Positions 20,932 to 31,624 of a stretch of DNA of 64,000 nucleotides are shown piece after piece; position 1 is the first letter of the stretch; the number at the start of each line of letters is the position of its first letter. A program made the position numbers and the translations under genes. Source of the DNA: Cheilinus undulatus (taxonomy: Eukaryota; Chordata; Actinopteri; Labriformes; Labridae); the NCBI RefSeq assembly GCF_018320785.1, contig NC_054872.1, positions 24,572,769-24,636,768 of the forward strand. The letters are read 5' to 3'. The notes below the pieces were generated by a model. The model was not told where the DNA came from, did not search any database, and saw only the letters and a program-made list of their open reading frames with translations.

Positions 20932-21599
20932 ATTCCCAGTCTCGACAGATGTTTGGTACATGTCTTTCCCCACTTTTTCCAAGAGTACCTGGAGGCAGCC
21001 GAGGACCTCAACCCCATACCGGAAGTCAGGAAATCGGCACCATATCTCGTATTCTAATACCTGAAGTCACTTGAACTGAAAGTCTTTGTTGTTTCCTCCA
21101 TGTCGCCACTATATTAATATAGGCAAGTCTGCCAAATAAGGAAATACAAGTCGACAAAACATATGTGAGTTTTCAAACTAACAAGGACAGTGATTACATA
21201 AAATTAGTTTTGATAAATTGATTTATGATCCAAATTTAAGTATCACTGAGCACAGACATAATGTGACAGGAGATTGGCTGCCTGGCCAGATGCTGACGTC
21301 CCCACCATGTTGCCAGAAGCAAGTCTCTAAGTCATTCAATACAGTAGACAAGGGTTGTGCAAGTTTTCAAAATAAATAGCTCAGACAACGGAATTACATG
21401 GATTTGAATTCATCCTTTATAATAGATGATCTATATTAAAATGATAGTGAAACATAAAAGCACAATCCACTTTCTTGGATTTTCTCAGCAAAATAAGAAC
21501 ATGTACTCCATGATTTAAAATAAAATAATTGTATATGTAATCATTTTTTATGTTTTTTACAATGGTTAATATACCAATATGTAGACGCTCTTTAACTGA

Positions 21600-23084
21600 A
21601 ATTATATTTTTAATGCTTAAATATAATTATTATTGTTATCCATGGATTTTCAAATTTACTGATTTACAAAAAAATGTAAAAATAGTAAAGCACATTATGA
21701 TTTCTTGATTAATATGTCAAATTATAGTTATTTACTTGTATTCCTGAACAGAAAAATGAGTTTTAGTGGTTGAATGTTATGCTTGATTCATTTCTGACAT
21801 CTCAGAGAAGCCCAGTGAGCCAGTTCAAATTTGGGTATAAAAAGGTGAATTCAGTTTGAAATTCCTCATTCCTGTTCAAAATGGTAACACATGGAGAGCT
21901 CACTAAAAATGAAAGAGTCCACATTAAAGCACTTCATGATGCTGGATGGTCTCTGAGAGAAATAGGGAAAGACAAAAAAAGTTCTCACAGTGTGGTCAAG
22001 TATGCTTTGGAGTCAATTGCAGAGACTAGTACTTACAAAATGCACCAAGGAAGAGGCAGGAAACCAAAGTTAACTGAAGCAGATGTCAGACACCTCAAGA
22101 TATGAAGTACTAGAGACAGAAGAAAGACCACTGCTGATCTTCAGGCAGAGATGGATGCTTCTAGATCAGAGTCTGAGAAAGTCTCCAGAATGACCATAAG
22201 CAGATGACTGACGGAACAAGGTTTAAAGGGAAGAATAGCTGCTAAGAAGCTACTATTGAGGCCTGCAAACATCCAGAAATGCCTCAGATTTCCAGGGAGC
22301 ACAAACACTGGACTGTTGATGACTGGAAGCAGGTACTCTGGACGGATGAGTCCAAGTTTAAACTCTTCAGTCAGCATTGTCGTGGGTTATGTCCGCAGAA
22401 AAGCTGGAGAACGTTTTGATGCCAGATGCATTACACCCACAGTGAAACACGGTGGAGATTCCATTATGGTATGGGGTTCCATTTGTGGATACGGCTGGGC
22501 AAATGAGTGAAAATGGACGGTATCATGAACAAGAACATCTACCACAACATCTTAGTGCATCATGGAATCCCTTCTGGACTGAATCTGATTGGTTGTGGGT
22601 TCATAAACCAACAAGACAATGACCCCAAACATACTTCAAAGCTGAGCAGAGACTATTTGACCAAGAAAAAGAAATCTGGAATACTGGAACTGATGGACTG
22701 GCCAAGTCAAAGTCCGGATTTGAATCCTATTGAACAAATTTGGGATTTAGTAGATTCAAAGATTGATGGCACAAAAGTTTCATCTACAGCAAGTCTGTGG
22801 GAACAGCTAGAAAATATTTGGAACTCAATAACAAAAGAGACTGTGGAAAAGTATAAAAACAATGCCAGCAAGAATGCAAGCTGTTATCAAGGCCAAAGGA
22901 GGTCATACAAAATATTAAGTTTTTTGGTTATTATGTGTGAAAAAGGACTATTTAGTTGTTTCAGTTTATTTGCCAAATAAATAATAACATTTTTAGTTTC
23001 AAACAAGTTTTTGAAAGATTTCTAAAATATTTATGTTTTCTTGTTTTTGTGGCAGATGGTCTAATAAATTTGTTCAGCACTGTA
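21600..23084 (+). mobile_element. Tc1-like transposon with broken transposase
   Basis: Transposase begins at 21881 (MVTHGELTKNERVHIK) with a helix-turn-helix (ALHDAGWSLREIG) and the RGRKPKLTEADVR linker, then stops at 22105. Later frames give TVKHGGDSIMVWG (about 22440) and QQDNDPKHTSK, WPSQSPDLNPIEQIWD (22507-22980), the second D and the E of the DDE triad. In-frame stops occur near 22104, 22206 and 22507, so it is inactive. The right end reads CAGCACTG|TA at 23082-23084. The left end was not located, so the start given is approximate. It lies inside the long-TIR element. Confidence 0.82.
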
Positions 23085-23087
23085 TAA

Positions 23088-23090
<3 letters not shown>

Positions 23091-23132
<42 letters not shown>
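23091..23132. repeat. (GA)n microsatellite
   Basis: About 21 GA units, directly beside the Tc1-like right end. Confidence 0.97.
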
Positions 23133-23135
<3 letters not shown>

Positions 23136-24279
23136 CTGTCAGTCATTTTTACGGACTGGAATAATGAGGATGAACCTGCGTTTCAGGACACACACACAGG
23201 CAGATGCATAGACCTTTTCCATTTTGCACACATGGACTATCAAGGAGGTTATTTATCTTTTTAAAAAATCTTGCAGCCAGTGGTCTCTATCACTGACTTC
23301 GAAACCATAGATTAGTGAAAGCACGTCGGTCTCTGTGCTGACAGCACTGAAAGGCTGCTGCAGGTGTCTTTGTAAGTCACAGAGGGATAAAGGTCGGCAT
23401 GCAGATTGTTGTTAAGTGATGCGTATGCTGCACAAACTGAAGACATGTCTTATAAACAGTGGCTCTTATTTTAGATAGAAGAAATGCTTTCTTATGATTT
23501 ATTTCTTTATATACCATTCGTCTTATCACAGAAAGAATGACAGCCTCCTGCAGAGTAAAAATGATAGTGAGAGCAGCTGGTGAGCACCGTAGTTTTTATG
23601 AGATCGTACAGTAAACTTTAGATGAAGTCTGGCTTAATTCCTAATGCTTAACCTAAATAAAGTTCATTCTATTTGTTTTTTAGAACTATTATTAACATAG
23701 GAGTTAAATGATGATAAATCTCAACAAAGTCTGTTATATTACCATTATTATATGAGTTAAATCACTCCTATAGGCGGTGCCTGTGCAACTGGTGGAGGAG
23801 TATGTGATTGTCACAAGTTGTCCTTTCTTGTTTCATTAGTATAATTCAGTGTGCAGTAATATTAAGAAATCCTGTGGAACAGACAAAGTGCGCACGGGCA
23901 TGTCTGTACTCAGTGATACTTGAATTTGGATCATAAGTCAATTTATCAAAATTAATGTTGTGTAATCGCTGTGCTTGTTAGTCTGAAAACTCACGTATTT
24001 TTTGTCTACTTGTATATCCTTATGTGGCGGACTTGCCTATATAGAGGAAACAACGAAGAGGACTTTCAGTTCAAGCGACTTCTGGTATTAGAAGACGAGA
24101 AACGGCGCCGATTTCCTGACTTCTGTTATGGGGTTGAGGTCCTCGGCTGCCTCCAGGTCCCTCTCACTTTTTCTCCCAAAATGTCCTGTATCTCTTCAGC
24201 TGTTCAGTCAAATAGAGGCAAAAAGCCCCCAAACATTTTTGATCTATTTAATCTGTAAAAGAAATAATGTAAAATGGTT

Positions 24280-24815
24280 CATTCTCTTTGCTGATGACAT
24301 TGATATTTTTCATTTCATTGATAAAACCAATGCTGAACACTGAATAAAGCTGATCAGTGGTTATAAACACTATGTCATCTCTCAGTGTGGAGAAAGTACT
24401 TAAATGCTCTTAGTACCAAAGCACAGACATAGAATGACTCCTGGCAGGGCCCACACTTAGGAGGACTTGGAGACATGTTTTTCTGGATATGTTTAGATAT
24501 AAAATGACAATAGATCTAGCCAATCATTTGGGCAAAAATAATGCAGTTCCACTTAAAAACCCTCCTTAAATTCAATATTATTAAATCATTGTTCTCAGAG
24601 TGTCCTCATTATTGAGAAACCAGCATGTTGAAGATCAGCAGCTTTCACTTCTGCTTCCTTAAAAAGGGCAGAAAGTGTTAGCTATCTTGAAGTTACATGA
24701 CAAATGGAGGGGTTGAGATTAAGTATAAATGTTTACAATAGTATTCATTTTTCAAAGAACATCAAAGGAAAATGTGTGGTTTCAGATATGATTTATTTAC
24801 AAAAATAAAGAAATG
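24280..24815. other. Gene-free interval
   Basis: Nothing recognised beyond short random frames. Confidence 0.5.
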
Positions 24816-24990
24816 TATGGGTGTGTATGAATGGGATGAGCTAATACTAATGGCCAATTCTCCATAGCAACTTCTGCCATCAGTGAATCAATGTGTGTGA
24901 ATGATTAAGTGTGAACTGTGGTGTAAAAGCACTTTGAGCAGTCAGGAGACTAGAAAAGTGCTATACAAGCTCAAGTCAATTTACCGATTT
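24815..24990 (+). repeat. LINE/SINE 3' tail fragment
   Basis: GTGTGAATGATTAAGTGTGAA, AAAAGCACTTTGAGCAGTCA, GACTAGAAAAGTGCTATAC and AAGTCAATTTACC are the familiar words of an abundant fish L2-like 3' end. The body is missing (5'-truncated). Confidence 0.65.
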
Positions 24991-24999
24991 TTTTTTTAC

Positions 25000-27768
25000 A
25001 TGGCAGTGTAAAAGAATAATCTGATTTTGTCAGTTTGGTTACAAGAATGAAAATTCCATGTTGTTTATTTTCCTCTGCTTTGACCAAAAAAATCTCCAGA
25101 ATTGGGTCACAATTCTCCTTGAGGAGTTGATGGTGGGTCCTGTGAACCAACCAATCAGAACCACCAATCGACAACAAGAGGTCACCTATTTTTATGTTTA
25201 TAGTAATTCCAGTAAAAGAACTATTCCTTTTATATGTATATTTTTAAGGAGGTCCTCATGGAAGCTGTCTCAACTTCCAGATCTCACCTATGCATATCTT
25301 TTACATGCTGGTCTGTGAATTTGAATTACATGTGCAAATAAGAACAATTTCTAGAAATAAATACTGCAATCCATTTCAGCATCAGGGTTAAATGCCTACT
25401 CTAAATATCTGATCATGATAACAACTGACTAATAATCTTCTTGACTGCAGCATCCAGCTGGTACACTTATGAGAGAAAAATAGACTAGAACACAGTGATT
25501 CATATAAAGCCATAAATAGTGCAAACAGATATGAAGCACTGTTTGCACAACTAAAAGCTACAAGTCAATCAGCTGTTTTATTTCCAATGAAACAGTACAG
25601 TGAAACCTTTTCCAAAAAGCACATGAGAAACAGCGCCTCCTGCTGGGCAAGTCTATGATAACAGGCTGAATAGTAGCAACAATAAAAAGTGAATCCTCCC
25701 AACTTGTCATTGATGACACATTGTCTATGTAATTAGATCAGGAATTGTGTATTTGATCAAGAAATACTCAAAGACTCTTTTTGTGTACAGTTTTGTGGAA
25801 AAATCTGGTGATTATTATAGGTTTAGAAAGCAGCCTTAATCACATTTAAATAACAGAAATGATGCTGACCACAAAAACACTAAAACAACAGTTATCATTT
25901 TCATCATTTATTGAGTCAACCATAAACTTAAAAAAATCACAACAGTAAAAACAGACAACAACACTTAATCATTGTTTGTACATAGCTTACATTAAAACAA
26001 GGCTTACAGAGATTTGACATGTTTCATGAGAATAAGCCACATACACTAAAGTCATACTGTACACGTCTTACACTATTAAGCGTTTGATTTATACATGAAG
26101 TGTTGTAAATGCACTGGTAGCACCTTCCAGAATGAGCTAATTGCTTTAACCTTGTTTTGTTTTCAGTAAACTGGACATCTTTGTGTTTTTCTGCTGTTTG
26201 AATACTTACAAGATGCTTGAAGATGCCATCAAGGACACAGAAAACAGGGATGATGATTTTCTTTTTTATCTTTATTTCACCATGTGATTGATGCAAATCT
26301 GATAAAAATAATAGTTTGATTAAAAAAATCATAAAAGTGGATACATTACACTGTCAGATTATACACAAGAAATGCATTCACTGCAGGATGGTGTACCTTT
26401 AACCTAAATGCATCCAGCAGTGATCAAAAAGTCACACTTAAAAATGGTAGACAATGCAAAGCAAAGACATTTCATAACCACTCTTATATATACAGTTGTA
26501 TCAATAACCTTACACCAGCTTGTCAGTAAATAGGTCCTGTGTTTAAGCCACACAGAGAGCTGCACAAAAAAGATATTCAAAGCTCCTGTGAGGATTTATC
26601 TTTTCGTTCTTTGCTGACTTTGTCCTGTATGTTTAACAAAATCTCATTCTGAGGAGAATCTGTGTAGTGGAAAATGCAATAAAAGAGGCTGTTTCTTCAG
26701 CATGCCATTTCTCCCCTTGCCTAACGTCCACCCACAGCTGCCGTTTCAGTTTTTAATCACAACAGGGAAGAAATAATCAGTTTTGTTTTTGATGGTATAG
26801 TTTGCTTTAGTAGGACATACAGAAGCATCGGTATTACTGTTAGCCTTTTTCATAACTAAATAAAAACTCCTCACAGGAGCTTTAATCAAGATTAACATAT
26901 GTACAACCCAAATGAGCTCCACTGAGTGTAGTTTAAACTCTTTAACTTTGTTTGTACATTGAAAAAAACACTGTGGTCACTGTTTGGTTGCTGGGTGGAG
27001 TTAAGTGTGAGGGCAAAAGGACACTTATTCATTAAAAGCTTACCTGTGCAAAAAAGCAAGACACATTATTGTAAGTCAAGAGAAGGTGCTATGCATTTAA
27101 AACTTTATCTTTAACAGTACATGAAGAAAAAACATTACTTTGCTATCATAAATGTATACTTTTGTTACTTGTGTTGAAAAGAATCCAATCATAGATTGTT
27201 GTAATACAGGATACTGGTTTGGCTTAACACATTACCTTGGCATTAGGTGAAGTGTGGCCTCAACAGAGATACTTCTGTGGGACAGTGCAGCCCACAGCAA
27301 GTTGATACTTCATAGACAAATCCTGCCTTCTGATTTTCTTTTATTCTGATTCTACTTAGAAAACATGTCTGCACATGTGGATTAATGTACTTTATATCTG
27401 CCTTCATTTTACTAATAATTTTGGCAAAAGCTGCACAAAATTATTGACTTTCAATGAACACATTCAACCTTTCCATAACTTTTAATCCCATTACACACAT
27501 CACTGATGGATCCAAAACTAATTGATCAATATTACCATCGATCTCCTCCATCACAATGGAGGTACTGTAGGAGGCTGAACTCTACTAGTCCTGAGTGGTT
27601 GGCCAATTACGAAACTTATTTCAGTTAAACTAAACAAAACTGTTCAGTCTCAGGTAATAAATATCTACTGCTCTGGTTCCTCAATAAAAAGCAACAAAAG
27701 CTTTAAAAGATGTTGCTTTTCTTTCTGGGAAAGTTGGAGTGCTTGTGTTTTCATGTCATGGACAAACC
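25000..27768. other. Gene-free interval downstream of receptor copy 4
   Basis: This interval probably includes the 3'UTR of the receptor at 27769-28911. AATAAA on the minus strand occurs near 26270 and 25896, but I cannot choose between them. A segment near 25100-25150 (GTTGATGGTGGGTCCTG) resembles part of the hAT MITE at 35764. No other gene was seen. Confidence 0.45.
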
Positions 27769-28911
27769 TTATACTTCAGCATCAGAAAAAGACTTTTCCT
27801 TGCTCCGACTGGTGATCATTGAGTTTGTGCAGGTGTAAGAGCGAGAAACCTCCTCCTGGAAAGCTGTTTCCAAAACATTAAGGATGGACTTGCGGACTTT
27901 ATCCTTGAAATCTTGACCCATGAACACATAGAGCAGCGGGTTAAGGCAGCTGTTGAGGAAGGCCAGGCTGGTGGCTATGGGGACTCCGATAGTGGTGACA
28001 TGATCCAGTGTTTCACTTGCGTGATTAGCCATGTGATTGACCAGCTCAATTAAAGCCATAATGTGATAAGGAGCCCAGCACAGGAAGAAAGTAGTGATAA
28101 CTGCAGCGATGATTTTAAAAGGCCGGCTTGACTTGCTGGCCAGGGTGCGGTTCCTCCTGAGACGATGGATTATCACAGCATAACAGGACACAATGACAGT
28201 GAAAGGGACTACAAATCCCAGCAGGAAGCGGGTGATGGTCATGGCTTGATGACGAAACTGTCGCAGCTGATTCACAGAAGGGGTTTCGTAGTCGTCAGAA
28301 AAGGCAAAGTTGTTAAAGCAGTTGATGATGTCATCATTATTATATGAGGGTCCAATGTCTCTGAAGATGAAGTACGGAGCACTGAGGGTCAGAGCCAGAA
28401 CCCAAACACCCAGACTCACACAGGATGCCTTACGAACACTCCTGTGGTTCTGAGCCCACACAGGCCACACCACAGACACACATCTGTCTGCACTGATCAC
28501 AACCAGAATGTAGACACTGGCAAACATATTCAAGAAACTTATAGTGCTGTTCAACTTGCACATGAACTTCCCAAAAGGCCAGTGGAAATCCATCGCTGTG
28601 TAGGTCACACTCAGAGGCAGGAATGCAGTGAAGAGAAAGTCAGCCACAGCAAGGTTGAGGAACCAAACTGTGTTGACTGTTTTCTTCATCTTGAACCCGG
28701 TTACCCAGATTACCACTCCGTTACCGAGGACGCCAAGAACAAAGGCCAAGCAGTAAACAATGAGAGACATGATGTTCAGAGACTGTCTCAGCTCAGCATG
28801 CTCGTCCTTATAGTCATACTCTTCATCGTCATCATACATGGAGCCATTTCTTCCACTGGCGTCTGTTGTATTGATGTGGTAGAAAGGGGTAGTTGTCATT
28901 AGATCCATCAT
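27769..28911 (-). CDS. Chemerin/formyl-peptide-receptor-like GPCR (array copy 4, nearest has1)
   Basis: A 380-aa class A receptor with the longest N-terminus of the array. It carries NTT and NGS glycosylation sites and a Tyr/acid-rich stretch (MYDDDEEYDYKDEH) suited to tyrosine sulfation, as in chemoattractant receptors. It has FKMKKTVNTVWFLNLAVADF, HWPFGKFMCK, ISADRCVSVVWPVWAQNHRS, ECL2 CFNNFAFSDDYE, ITRFLLGF in TM5, FFLCWAPYH in TM6, NSCLNPLLYVF with NPxxY, and GQDFKDKVRK in helix 8. The CFNNF and FRDIGPS region resembles CMKLR1 (SCFNNFSLS, VFRDT). The tail ends DAEV, so unlike its neighbours it lacks S/T at -2. The acceptor (CTTACTGCAG) lies 11 nt upstream of the ATG, and MMDLM is the first start after it. 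Peptide or chemerin-like ligand recognition is inferred. Confidence 0.95.
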   Translation of the reverse strand: MMDLMTTTPFYHINTTDASGRNGSMYDDDEEYDYKDEHAELRQSLNIMSLIVYCLAFVLGVLGNGVVIWVTGFKMKKTVNTVWFLNLAVADFLFTAFLPLSVTYTAMDFHWPFGKFMCKLNSTISFLNMFASVYILVVISADRCVSVVWPVWAQNHRSVRKASCVSLGVWVLALTLSAPYFIFRDIGPSYNNDDIINCFNNFAFSDDYETPSVNQLRQFRHQAMTITRFLLGFVVPFTVIVSCYAVIIHRLRRNRTLASKSSRPFKIIAAVITTFFLCWAPYHIMALIELVNHMANHASETLDHVTTIGVPIATSLAFLNSCLNPLLYVFMGQDFKDKVRKSILNVLETAFQEEVSRSYTCTNSMITSRSKEKSFSDAEV

Positions 28912-28921
28912 TGTCTTCAGA

Positions 28922-29502
28922 ACTGCAGTAAGAACAAAAACAAGAGTCAGCCCTTTCAGATTTCACCAATGCATTATCATTCTTGAGGAGTTTTAGGAGG
29001 AAGTTCGAGCTTGTTATCAATTTAAAAATAAAATTAAGTTGTGTTTGTATTCCAAAATGCTCCCACAAATGCACGACTATTGCACAATCAAGTAGAAACT
29101 CATCACGTGCTATTTTGGAGGCAGATTAATAGATTTAATGCGTGTACAGGTATGCTAACGAGGATCAAAGGCTGACATATTTGAATTAGCCTGCACAACA
29201 TGCACGTGCAAACCACGCACTAGCTTCCAGGTGAACGTGAAGAAATGAATGAGATGCGTTCTAAAATCAAACTAACAGGTTTAACTAACTAAAGTAACTA
29301 AAGATCACTAAACAGCACTAAAAAAACCTCTTCCCACACACAGACTTGATTAACATTGGCTCTGAAATATCAAAAGAACCTGAAAAAACGGCAAGCCCCG
29401 TGAAACAAACCGGCTTTAAAGTTTCCCACAACATGTTAAGCCCACACACGATGTTTTAAATAGGTTTCTCTAAGTTTTGTGAGATAGTAAAAGTACAGTA
29501 CC
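28922..29502 (-). other. 5' intron of receptor copy 4
   Basis: Donor GAGTGAG|GTACTG (last exon base about 29502) and acceptor TACTGCAG (exon 2 starts 28922) give an intron near 580 bp. Nothing else was recognised inside. Confidence 0.65.
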
Positions 29503-29606
29503 TCACTCAAAGCTCCAGTCTGATGAGGATGAGTCCGCAGCGAAGCGAGCTCTGGTAGGATTTTGTCCCAGTCTGCGGGATTATTGGATTTCTGAGTACT
29601 GACTCC

Positions 29607-29623
29607 TTAAATATGTGACGTCA
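29607..29623 (-). promoter_or_regulatory. Core promoter of receptor copy 4: CRE palindrome plus TATA box
   Basis: On the minus strand a full CRE, TGACGTCA (29616-29623), is followed within a few bases by TATTTAA (29607-29613). A transcription start about 30 bp on would give a non-coding exon 1 of roughly 75 nt ending at the donor at 29502. A full CRE this close to the TATA box suggests CREB/ATF or bZIP control. This is inference. Confidence 0.7.
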
Positions 29624-29929
29624 TTGCCCACATCGAGGCGGGACCTGAGGCGCTCTCCTCTCCTCATTAGGAGACCATAAAACCGTAGGCACTTCTGACT
29701 GGATGTGTTTAGCTGCTCATGTATCAGACTACATTTTGAAATGTGAAAGAAAACTTTCCCCTCACTGATAGATGAGGGGACGCGTGTAGAATAATGAATG
29801 CACATAACAAAGTCAGCCATTAAATGGACCAATCAGACTCAGATTCTCTGTTGTCCTCAAAGCTGCCCATAGGGAGGGATTGAGGGGGAGAGCTTTCTAA
29901 TGCTGTAGTATAAAGCCTTCTTAAAAATG

Positions 29930-31620
29930 TAAACCACTTTCTTTAACAGAATCAAAATGAGTTAAGAGTGGCAAAAAAGAGCATAAAACAGGGAAATGTG
30001 GTTGAAAAGCACAAAATGAGCATAAAATGTGTCAAATAGGGATTAATAGTGGCAAAAATGGGTCAACAATAGGAAAGTTGTAAAGATATGTAAAGGTGTC
30101 AGAAATGGGCTTCGAGACCTTAAAGCAACAGAAATTAGTTAAAAATAGCAAAAACGGAGGAAAAGGTGGAAAATTCAGATAAAGAAAATTACAAAAATGG
30201 GTGAAAAGTAGAAAAATGTGTTTAAAATGCCAATAAAGGGGTTAACAGAGGCAAAATATAGGCATAAAGTGGTCAAAATGGGGACAAAAAACCCTTGTGA
30301 AATATGGTTAAAATAGGCAAAAGTGGGTTGTTTAGCAAAAAATGGAGAATAAGGTGATGAAACTGAATAACAGTAGAAGAAATGGGTTGAAAGATGCAAA
30401 AAATGGCTGAAAAGGTGGTGAAATTGAATTTTAAAACAGGCAAAATAGGTTAAAATGGCAAAAAAATGGGTGGACATAGGTAGTGTAATTGTAGAAGCAG
30501 AAGTGGTGAAAAATGGCAAAAATGTGTTAAAAGTGGGCAAAACAAAAGATTTCTAAGGCACGCACATCCCATAGGGTTTAGTACTGGGTGCTGAACCAAG
30601 AAGAATAACAGGCAAAACAGAAAAATATGTTTGCTCACCAGAAGCTGCTTCAAATCTTATTTTATGAAGATTATCCCCACATGTGGCGTTTTGGGCCTTA
30701 CAGTCCTTCATCAGAAAGTGATGATGTCTGATGAAAAGTAGACTAAACAGAGGCAAAAACTGATAAAACTGGCGCTTAAGCATCCACACTAATGTCTTCC
30801 GCTATAATTGCACCGGCCTCTTGTTGCTGCTTGCTTACGTCATGACTCAGCCGCACCTGAAAGTACTACTTCTTGACAATGATTGGTCCTGTCACTCTCT
30901 AACCAGGCCTAAACTGTTCAGACGGGAGCTTTGCAAGATGGATTCGCCAGTGAGAAACAAGGAAACGGGCATATCCATCTGCTTTGCAAGGTTAGTGAAA
31001 TATGGTTAGAATCGGCAAATATGGGCATGGAAATATGGGATTAAAAAGTGGCAAATATGGGCAAAAATGGCTTAACAGTGGCGAAAACAGGAGGAAAAGG
31101 AGCTGAAATTGATTAAAAAGTGACTAATATTGGTTAATAGTGGCAAAATTAGTTTAAAGTGACAGAAATTGGAGGAAAAGGTGCTAAAATGGGACTAAAA
31201 AGTGGCAAAAATTTGTTTAAACTGGCAAAAATGGGAAGAAAATGTGGTGAAATGGAAGTTTTAAAGTAGCAATAATGGGTTTAAAGAGGCAATAATGGGT
31301 TAAAGTGACCTGTATGGGAAGAAAAAGGTGACGACAAGGGGTTAAAATATAGCAAACATCAATTTAGCGGCAAGAATGGGTAAAAAAGGCAAAATTGTTG
31401 AAAATGGATGAAAAGTTGCAAAAAATAGTGGGAAAAATGAATGCAAAAAGTGGTTAAATGGGGTAAAAAAAAAAAGTGGCTGTTATGTGATCTTAACATC
31501 AGAACCCAATAATAGTTTGACACACTTTTCTGCTTCCAAATGAATGAACTGTTAGCCAGGATGTTATCACCAATGCTACTTATGCATTCACTGTCAGGGG
31601 CCCAGGCAAGTCTGCGGGCA
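29930..31620 (-). repeat. Dispersed repeat with ~20-bp satellite core, copy C (inverted), interrupted
   Basis: Degenerate units of the type GTTAAAAGTGGCAAAAATGG fill 29930-30540 and 31010-31480. The family head lies at the right end, inverted (CCCAATAATAGTTTGACAC, CTGTTAGCCAGGATG, GGGGCCCAGGCAAG). Open frames such as 30175-30540 are by-products of the repeat. It is interrupted at about 30550-31010. Confidence 0.65.
30550..31010. repeat. Unassigned insertion inside repeat copy C
   Basis: Two unrelated-looking parts. Part one (30555-30730), read on the minus strand, has CTGATGAAGGACTGTAAGGC then CCAAAACGCC, a motif common in animal LINE/SINE tails. Part two (30790-31000) is a GC-richer segment with GATTGGTCCTGTCAC and CAAGATGGATTCG. 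I could not find ends or a family. Confidence 0.4.
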
Positions 31621-31624
31621 GACC

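Larger units (their letters stand above)
20971..24173. mobile_element. Long-TIR DNA transposon inserted in the SINE
   Basis: Two inverted arms, about 20982-21259 and 23900-24164, are alike along their length. Shared words include CCTGGAGGCAGCCGAGG, CTCAACCCCATA, GAAGTCAGGAAATCGGC, TTGAACTGAAAGT, ATAGGCAAGT, TTTTGATAAATTGA and AAGTATCACTGAG. CACTTTTTC flanks them at 20971-20979 and 24165-24173 as a 9-bp duplication of SINE sequence. Arms near 270 bp and a 9-bp duplication fit Mutator-like elements best, but no MULE transposase is present. The interior carries a Tc1-like element and a GA microsatellite. Confidence 0.75.
20439..24277 (+). repeat. tRNA-derived SINE split into three pieces by nested insertions
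   Basis: The head (20454-20534) holds an A-box-like TAGCTCAGTTGG and TTGGTAGAG. The middle (20932-20979) holds TGATTGATTCCCAG, a degraded B box, then TCTCGACAGATG and CTTTCCCCACTTTTTC. The tail (24174-24262) holds TGTCCTGTATCTCTTCAGC and AGGCAAAAAGCCCC. The 15-bp target duplication AATAATGTAAAATGG is exact at 20439-20453 and 24263-24277, although the two copies are about 3.8 kb apart. Without the insertions the SINE is about 220 bp. It is the oldest layer of this nest. Confidence 0.88.

Noticed and set aside
30175-30540. 121-codon minus-strand frame with repeated Phe/Leu/His text
   Set aside because: It is the translation of the degenerate ~20-bp satellite units, not a protein.
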